A DNA stretch of 9,630 nt from Myxococcota bacterium (GTDB lineage: Bacteria; Myxococcota_C; UBA6777). The notes beneath the pieces were generated by a model. It ran no database searches, was not told the DNA's origin, and saw only the letters and a program-made list of their open reading frames with translations. This document shows positions 5,401-9,630 of the stretch, piece by piece (the first letter of the stretch is position 1; each line of letters starts with the position of its first letter). A program made the position numbers and the translations under genes. Location: contig CAUJFU010000356.1 in assembly GCA_963169055.1 (NCBI GenBank), positions 1 to 9,630 on the forward strand, given 5' to 3'.

Positions 5401-8049
5401 TCAGAAGGTTGTGGCATCCATTCCCTCGGCGGGTGGGCATCGAAACAAAGACAACAGGCCCACACCGCACAACGCATCTTCTGTGATCACCCAAGCGCAT
5501 CTTGGCGGCTTTCCCTCCGCATCACAACCCCACCAAGGCAATGAGACATTGAAAAGGCCCATCGTTTGAGCGGCTTGGGTGGTATCTTCTTTCGTCCTGT
5601 TTTTTCCTGTGATCATGGCGTCTGGTATTTTTTGCTCCACGTCAGACATCTGCTGCTTTGTTTTGGGCATGTTTTGCGTGGTGTCTGATGCCTGCGGCTT
5701 CGCTTCGGTCGTACTTTGCGTGGTGTCTGACGCCTGCGGCCATGCTTGACGCATACTCTCGACAGCCCCAACCAAGGCCCACGAAGACGATGCAGCCCGC
5801 GCATATCCCAACACCGAAAAGGACTCCCAGAGAGGGATCTGCGCAACCTGCGGGCCATACAACGGCGACATGATCTCTTGAAACAGACGAAGCTTTGCCT
5901 CCGAAGAACCCGCCCAAAAGATCGCGTCGGGTTGCCCTGCACGCAGCATCCAAGAGCCGAGCGCATCGCGAATGGCCGTATCATCGGCGCTTTTAAGTGG
6001 GCCGATCACCGAGACCGAACGAACGCCGATTTGAGGCACAATGCCCTCTTTTTTGCAGATCTGCGCGTTGCCCAAAACGGCGACGCCTGCTCCTTCGGAA
6101 AGAAATGGCCCCGTCTCGGCGTCCTCGTGCTCGCGCAGATCGTCATCGCCCAACTCATCGCATCCGCCAGCCAACATCACCTCCGTATCGGAGCGCGATC
6201 GCAACCACCAAACCCCGTAGATCGCCGCCATCAGGCCACTTCCTGCGCCCACCAAGGTCGTCCCCGCGCCGCGTAACGCCAACGCCAGCGAACAAGCGCC
6301 CGCAGGCGCATTGAGTACCAAGCGTGCAAACTCATGGGCAGGTGCGCGATGCCACCCGCGCTCTCGTGCGATCCGCAAAAATCGCCAACAGCTTTCCGCA
6401 GGGATACGCGAGACTCCCACAAAAAGGCCCGCTCGCTCGCGCAGATCTCCACGGACGGTGATCCCTGCGTCTTGAAGGGCTGCCGCACTCGCGATCGTCA
6501 GATAGCGCGAGATATCGTCCATCCCACGGGTCTCTCCGCGCCGCAAGAGTCCCCCCGCCTCCATCTTCGGAACAAAGCCTGCTTGCTTCTTTTCGCTCGC
6601 CAACCAGCGCGTCTCTTCGGGCCACCGTTTCAACGGCTTGCCATCGCGCAACGCATCCAATACACCACCCATTCCATGCGCGGTCACGGACCCGACCCCC
6701 AAGACGTACACCGCCGAGGGGACATCCTCTGCGCTCGAACAAGCGAGCGGCAACGCAGGGCCTAAGACAGCGGTTGCTGCGGGGACTTGGTGGTCTATTG
6801 CGTCGCGACGATCGAGAGAAAAGTTAGGTGGCGTGGGATGTGAAAACACAAGCGTTGCGTTGAGGCCGCCAAAGGCCGAGTTATGGCTGATCGCGGTGTT
6901 GTACGAACAAGGGCGCGGAACATCCGAAGCAATCGGATCATCGGGAGCCTGTCGGCGTTTGGTGCGAAGATGCAGCGTAGGCAAGCAGACTTGTTCGCGT
7001 AATGCCATGATCGTTGCGATGGCTTCGAGGATTCCAGCAGCACCTTGGGCGTGTCCAAGGTAGCTTTTGGTTGAGCTGACCGGCAGAACGGAGGTGCGTT
7101 GTGCGAAGACTTGTTGAATGGCTTTCCACTCGGCGGCGTCATTGCTCGCAGTCCCCGTCCCATGAGCGTTATAGTAGCCGATATCTTGTGGCTCAAGCGA
7201 GGCATCACCCAAAGCCCCACGAATCGACTGCGCGACACCTTTTCCTGCGGGTTCGGGGGTGGTTGGATGGAAGGCATCCACAGACATCCCGTAGCCACGC
7301 AATGCAGCATAAAGCGTTGCCCCACGCCGCACAGCATCTGTCTGACGTTCCAACACCAAAGCGCCTGCGCCTTCGCCGACATTCATCCCCACAGGCTCCC
7401 CAAAGGGCGCACACGGTGAAGCACTCATCACGCCCAAGGTATAAAATCCCGCAAACACTTCCATCGCAAAAGGATCGGACCCGATCACAAAGACTCGATC
7501 TGCCAAGTCTTCGTGCAAAAACTCACGCGCAAGCCCGATGGCTTGGGTCGAAGAAGTACACGCTGTACTGATCGTCAAGCGCGGGCCTTGGATGCCAAGT
7601 GCATCCGCAACAAGCGCTGTCTCGACGCCAAATTGCGCAGCAGCAAACGTCTGATGCGCCAACATCCGTGCGGCCTTTGCTTCGTGTAGATCGTTGTAAC
7701 GCATCCGTGTTTCATGGCTGCCCATGCTCGTTCCAAAGACCAAACCCACCCGCGACGCACAAAGACTCCCCTCTCCCGCCATCCTTTTGGCTTCACGCGC
7801 AGCCATCAAAGCAAACGACACACACGGATCAACTCCCTCAACCGAGGCGATCACACGCGCACGTTCTTCTTCGGGGATCAAACCCGCGATCCGCGCAGAA
7901 AAAGCAGGATCTAGCGACGCCACTTCGCGCATTCCGTCGCGCCCCGCCGCCAAAGATGACCAAAACGCCGATACATCCGAACCGATCGCGCAAAAAACGC
8001 CCATCCCAACCACAACGATGTTTTCTCTGTTTCTCACACATCGCTCCAT
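5401..8049 (-). CDS. Fused ketosynthase plus chain-length-factor-like (inactive KS) protein
   Basis: 882 aa. Domain 1 (about 10-405) is a FabF-type ketosynthase for decarboxylative chain extension on the ACP. Seen: TACTSST with Cys164, GMNVGEGAGALVLE (221-234), NAHGTGT with His296, and STKSYLGHAQGAAG with Lys328 and His333, so a full Cys-His-His set. After a linker (about 406-445), domain 2 (about 446-870) has the KS fold pattern (VYVLGVGSVTAHGMGG, SEGAGVAVLG) but reads GAGSG where the nucleophile Cys region should be, WAGSSEAK instead of HGTGT, and SVLGYARAA instead of the GH motif. It thus looks like a chain-length-factor partner, normally a separate polypeptide. Near its end lies a polar insertion (about 770-828) with 14-residue repeats. 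Start: ATG 8049, or GTG 8037, which has GGAG 6 bases upstream; longer reading to 8295 crosses repeat C and is rejected. It heads the biosynthetic set. Confidence 0.94.
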   Translation of the reverse strand: MERCVRNRENIVVVGMGVFCAIGSDVSAFWSSLAAGRDGMREVASLDPAFSARIAGLIPEEERARVIASVEGVDPCVSFALMAAREAKRMAGEGSLCASRVGLVFGTSMGSHETRMRYNDLHEAKAARMLAHQTFAAAQFGVETALVADALGIQGPRLTISTACTSSTQAIGLAREFLHEDLADRVFVIGSDPFAMEVFAGFYTLGVMSASPCAPFGEPVGMNVGEGAGALVLERQTDAVRRGATLYAALRGYGMSVDAFHPTTPEPAGKGVAQSIRGALGDASLEPQDIGYYNAHGTGTASNDAAEWKAIQQVFAQRTSVLPVSSTKSYLGHAQGAAGILEAIATIMALREQVCLPTLHLRTKRRQAPDDPIASDVPRPCSYNTAISHNSAFGGLNATLVFSHPTPPNFSLDRRDAIDHQVPAATAVLGPALPLACSSAEDVPSAVYVLGVGSVTAHGMGGVLDALRDGKPLKRWPEETRWLASEKKQAGFVPKMEAGGLLRRGETRGMDDISRYLTIASAAALQDAGITVRGDLRERAGLFVGVSRIPAESCWRFLRIARERGWHRAPAHEFARLVLNAPAGACSLALALRGAGTTLVGAGSGLMAAIYGVWWLRSRSDTEVMLAGGCDELGDDDLREHEDAETGPFLSEGAGVAVLGNAQICKKEGIVPQIGVRSVSVIGPLKSADDTAIRDALGSWMLRAGQPDAIFWAGSSEAKLRLFQEIMSPLYGPQVAQIPLWESFSVLGYARAASSSWALVGAVESMRQAWPQASDTTQSTTEAKPQASDTTQNMPKTKQQMSDVEQKIPDAMITGKNRTKEDTTQAAQTMGLFNVSLPWWGCDAEGKPPRCAWVITEDALCGVGLLSLFRCPPAEGMDATTF
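5673..5740. repeat. 42-bp-period direct repeat in the KS-CLF tail
   Basis: A 26-bp sequence at 5673-5698 recurs at 5715-5740 with one mismatch. The offset is 42 bp, or 14 codons. It encodes PQASDTTQ twice (residues 771-778 and 785-792); a weaker third copy, QMSDVEQ, follows from about residue 800. This is a low-complexity hydrophilic linker inserted within the second KS-like domain. Confidence 0.92.
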
Positions 8050-8106
8050 CCCATCGAAACCACCGCTCTCTATTTTTGGGGGAAAGTGACACAGTTGAAT
8101 GGTTTT

Positions 8107-8229
8107 GTGGGGTTCCACCCCACGCCCCGCAAGGGAGCTTTGCCCCCTTGACCCCGTATAGACGGACGAATAGGCATTTTCAAACTTACAGCGCCGCCGT
8201 CCGAGATGCCGCGAACACGGGTTTTTGCC
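8107..8229 (+). repeat. Structured intergenic repeat, copy C
   Basis: Hairpin GTGGGGT-TCC-ACCCCAC (8107-8123), then CAAGGGAGC-TTT-GCCCCCTTG (8130-8150, one mismatch) and TTGACCCCGT, ending in GCGAACACGGGTTTTTGCC (8211-8229). The end matches copy A almost exactly. It lies in the 276-bp gap upstream of the KS-CLF gene. In the rest of the gap I see only a 5-bp hairpin (CACAG/CTGTG at 8305-8316) just after the upstream stop, with no T-run, and no convincing promoter. Confidence 0.88.
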
Positions 8230-8325
8230 ATCTGTTGCGGATCGACAACACTTGGTTGTTGTTGGATGCCGACACTTGCACTTTTTGTTCGACAAACGAT
8301 GTCACACAGCCCTGTGAAGCTCTCG

Positions 8326-9213
8326 TCACAACGGGCGGAAGGACACAAGATGCAGGTGATACATCTCGTAAACAGAAAGCTTGGTGGCGCTCCAGATATC
8401 GAGCTTTTTGATCGTCACGCGCAGCCGATAGCGCTTGTTTGGAACCAACGGAGCGCAGATCTGCGAACACTCTGTTCCTGCGCAGCCGACGTAGCGGCCT
8501 TTGTAGAGACCACCGAAGACGAATCCTTGTTGGCCCCACGCATCGCGCAACATCAACGGCTGCGAACAACGGTTGCAGCAAGGAAACCCTTTGAGGCACA
8601 ACATCAACGTGCAGTTAAGTGCCTTCAGATCGCGAACCACCAAACCTTCGATATCCACTGTCTTGTTCACTAAGCTATCAGGCGCTTTTTGCAATCGCTC
8701 TGCCAACAGCGCGATATTGTAAGCATGTTTGGGCTTCTTGCCTTTGGAAAACAAGATCACGCGAGGGACAGGGCGTATAAAGTACCGTGTTCCCACAAAC
8801 AACGGCGGAACACGCACAACGATGGGCGACGGACGAGGTGCTTGTATCGCCCGAACAGACCGAGAGGTCGGACGTGAAGTGGCTTGCGCTTGTGGGTTGC
8901 GTGCTTTTTGTTCAAGCGGCGAAAGACCTTTGCTCACCACACCTGTCTGCGGCTGTGGGGTCTTTTTGGACGAACCGTTGGTGTCGCCTTGCGCGTTGCC
9001 CCACAACCCAAGCCACAAACATACCACCCCAACAGCCCGCCCAAACCATGCCAACCCGAACCCAAAGGTTTGCCTCCACCACAGATGCCCGTCGGATAAG
9101 GCTCGTTTCAACCACAGATGCCGGCTGGATAAAGCTTGTTTCAACCACAGGCACCCGTTTGATACGGTTTGTTCCAGCCACAAACACCCAACCCCAAAAG
9201 ACTTCTTCGTCAC
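8326..9213 (-). CDS. Unrecognised Cys-rich, probably exported protein with Trp/Leu-rich N-terminal repeats
   Basis: 295 aa if it starts at GTG 9213; family not recognised. The N-terminus (9-52) consists of four 11-residue repeats of the type GCLWLKQALSS, encoded by 33-bp DNA repeats; two weaker units lead into LWLGLWGNAQG (66-76), which looks like the end of a signal peptide. A low-complexity Pro/Ser/Gln/Arg linker (about 77-130) follows, then a compact domain (about 132-295) with eight Cys at 201, 206, 212, 213, 216, 244, 249 and 253. These include CTLMLCLKGFPCCNRC and CAGTECSQIC. The strand-rich flow from VDIEGLVV to KRYRLRVTIKKL suggests an OB-like barrel stabilised by disulfides or metal, which is inference. 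The start is uncertain: AAGG lies 11 bases before GTG 9213, only 9 bp past the TnpB remnant, and a later start after the repeats is possible. No link to the biosynthetic genes beyond position and strand. Confidence 0.68.
   Translation of the reverse strand: MTKKSFGVGCLWLEQTVSNGCLWLKQALSSRHLWLKRALSDGHLWWRQTFGFGLAWFGRAVGVVCLWLGLWGNAQGDTNGSSKKTPQPQTGVVSKGLSPLEQKARNPQAQATSRPTSRSVRAIQAPRPSPIVVRVPPLFVGTRYFIRPVPRVILFSKGKKPKHAYNIALLAERLQKAPDSLVNKTVDIEGLVVRDLKALNCTLMLCLKGFPCCNRCSQPLMLRDAWGQQGFVFGGLYKGRYVGCAGTECSQICAPLVPNKRYRLRVTIKKLDIWSATKLSVYEMYHLHLVSFRPL
9071..9202. repeat. Four tandem 33-bp repeats
   Basis: Units at 9071-9103, 9104-9136, 9137-9169 and 9170-9202, sharing a core of TTTCAACCACAGATGCC type. 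The middle two are closest and the outer two are diverged. Units abut without spacers, so this is not CRISPR. In the frame of the Cys-rich gene each unit is 11 codons with a conserved LW pair. If that gene really starts further downstream, the repeats would instead be an upstream regulatory or recombination tract. Confidence 0.85.
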
Positions 9214-9221
9214 GATAGCTG

Positions 9222-9630
9222 TTACCTTTTCGTTAACAAATGTTGAACACTTGCTAAGCAAAGCGCCGAAGGATCGGCGGTCGTAACCGACAAAGCCCGC
9301 AGGAATTTCCCGCGAGCTCCTTGGTGATCTCGATCCACATCCGCACCTCATCGACAGAGAAATCGCTTTTTGCTGCCGATATGTTGGATGCTTCCACAAT
9401 AGGAACATGTCTTTGAGGTATAGGCTTCGTTCACTTCCACCACCACTGCGCTGTATTCTTCCGCTTTCGCTTTCAGGTGTTGTTTGAACCGGTAGTGCGC
9501 CCACGTCATCATCGCCCGTGCTGTCGTGCTGTGCAGCCTCGACACCATGTTTTGCGTTTCAAACGTCGGCAGCAAGATCACTTCGAAGCGTGTGACCAGG
9601 AAGTGTGCCACCTTTTTATGCAGCTCATCC
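9222..9630 (-). pseudogene. IS200/IS605-family TnpB C-terminus, interrupted by an in-frame TGA (5' part off the right edge)
   Basis: TnpB is an RNA-guided RuvC-like nuclease encoded by IS200/IS605 transposons. The open frame enters from the right edge (DELHKKVAHFLV), continues through LPTFETQNMVSRL, MMTWAHYRFKQ, VVVEVNEAYTSKTCSYCGS and KKRFLCR, and meets TGA at 9348-9350. VVEVNEAYTSKTCSYCG holds the zinc-ribbon start just ahead of the last RuvC motif. After the TGA the same frame carries on as GADVDRDHQGARGKFLRAL, which is the conserved TnpB ending (DRDxNGARGIFLRAL in relatives), and stops at TAA 9222. The TGA falls where a ribbon Cys (CxCG) would be expected, one base from TGC or TGT. Most likely a recent nonsense mutation in a decaying element; recoding cannot be excluded. 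No tnpA or element end was identified. The TAA lies 9 bp before the next gene's proposed GTG. Confidence 0.88.

Noticed and set aside
8050-8295. N-terminal extension of the KS-CLF frame up to 8295
   Set aside because: It runs through repeat copy C and adds Cys/Arg-rich residues without relation to ketosynthases, whose N-terminus (IVVVGMG) begins near 8019.
7599-8411. Plus-strand open frame of 270 codons at the KS-CLF start
   Set aside because: Antisense to the ketosynthase N-terminus and running through repeat C; low-complexity translation without motifs.
8912-9187. Alternative minus-strand frame of 91 codons over the 33-bp repeats
   Set aside because: It also yields 11-residue repeats, simply because the DNA period is a multiple of three. 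It ends without joining any domain, whereas the frame of the 295-aa protein continues into the Cys-rich domain.
9071-9202. CRISPR-like repeat array
   Set aside because: The 33-bp units abut directly, have no spacers and are diverged; this is a tandem repeat.
9214-9504. N-terminal extension of the Cys-rich protein into 9214-9504
   Set aside because: This stretch is the TnpB C-terminal coding sequence in a different frame on the same strand; the conserved TnpB residues show which frame is real.

Overview
The window holds a compact, one-directional gene cluster. Every gene I can support is on the minus strand, so transcription runs from about 9213 down to position 1. The core is a complete type II fatty-acid/polyketide-like set: a ketosynthase fused to a second, apparently inactive ketosynthase-like domain (5401-8049), an acyl carrier protein (3760-4188), a FabG-type ketoreductase (1594-2340), a FabD-type acyltransferase (538-1551) and a FabZ/FabA-type hotdog dehydratase running off the left edge (1-541). 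Two less expected genes sit among them: a GcvT-like aminomethyltransferase homologue (2343-3506) and an unrecognised Tat-signal-bearing protein with two C-terminal membrane segments (4412-5344). No enoyl reductase is visible, so the enzymes present could make a hydroxy, enoyl or polyene chain. The product cannot be named from sequence alone.

Layout, in transcription order: (i) 9222-9630, the C-terminal part of an IS200/IS605-type TnpB with an in-frame TGA; (ii) 8326-9213, an unrecognised Cys-rich, probably exported protein whose N-terminus is built on 33-bp tandem repeats; (iii) KS-CLF fusion; (iv) Tat/membrane protein; (v) ACP; (vi) GcvT homologue, FabG, FabD and FabZ, joined by gaps of 2 bp, 42 bp and a 4-base ATGA overlap, which looks like one translationally coupled operon.

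The three larger gaps (8050-8325, 4189-4411, 3507-3759) each contain one copy of the same structured repeat of about 125 bp, with two hairpins at one end and a conserved GCGAACACGG-GTTTTT end. The two copies around the ACP gene are inverted, with matching ends facing inward, so the ACP is bracketed like a cassette. Three separate in-frame tandem duplications (72-bp period in fabD, 42-bp period in the KS-CLF tail, 33-bp period in the Cys-rich gene) suggest a genome prone to local duplication.

Organism: bacterial, moderately GC-rich, with AGGAGG-like ribosome sites, a type II FAS-like cluster and a Tat signal. A Gram-negative, perhaps deltaproteobacterial/myxobacterial relative is a guess; nothing in the window fixes the taxonomy.
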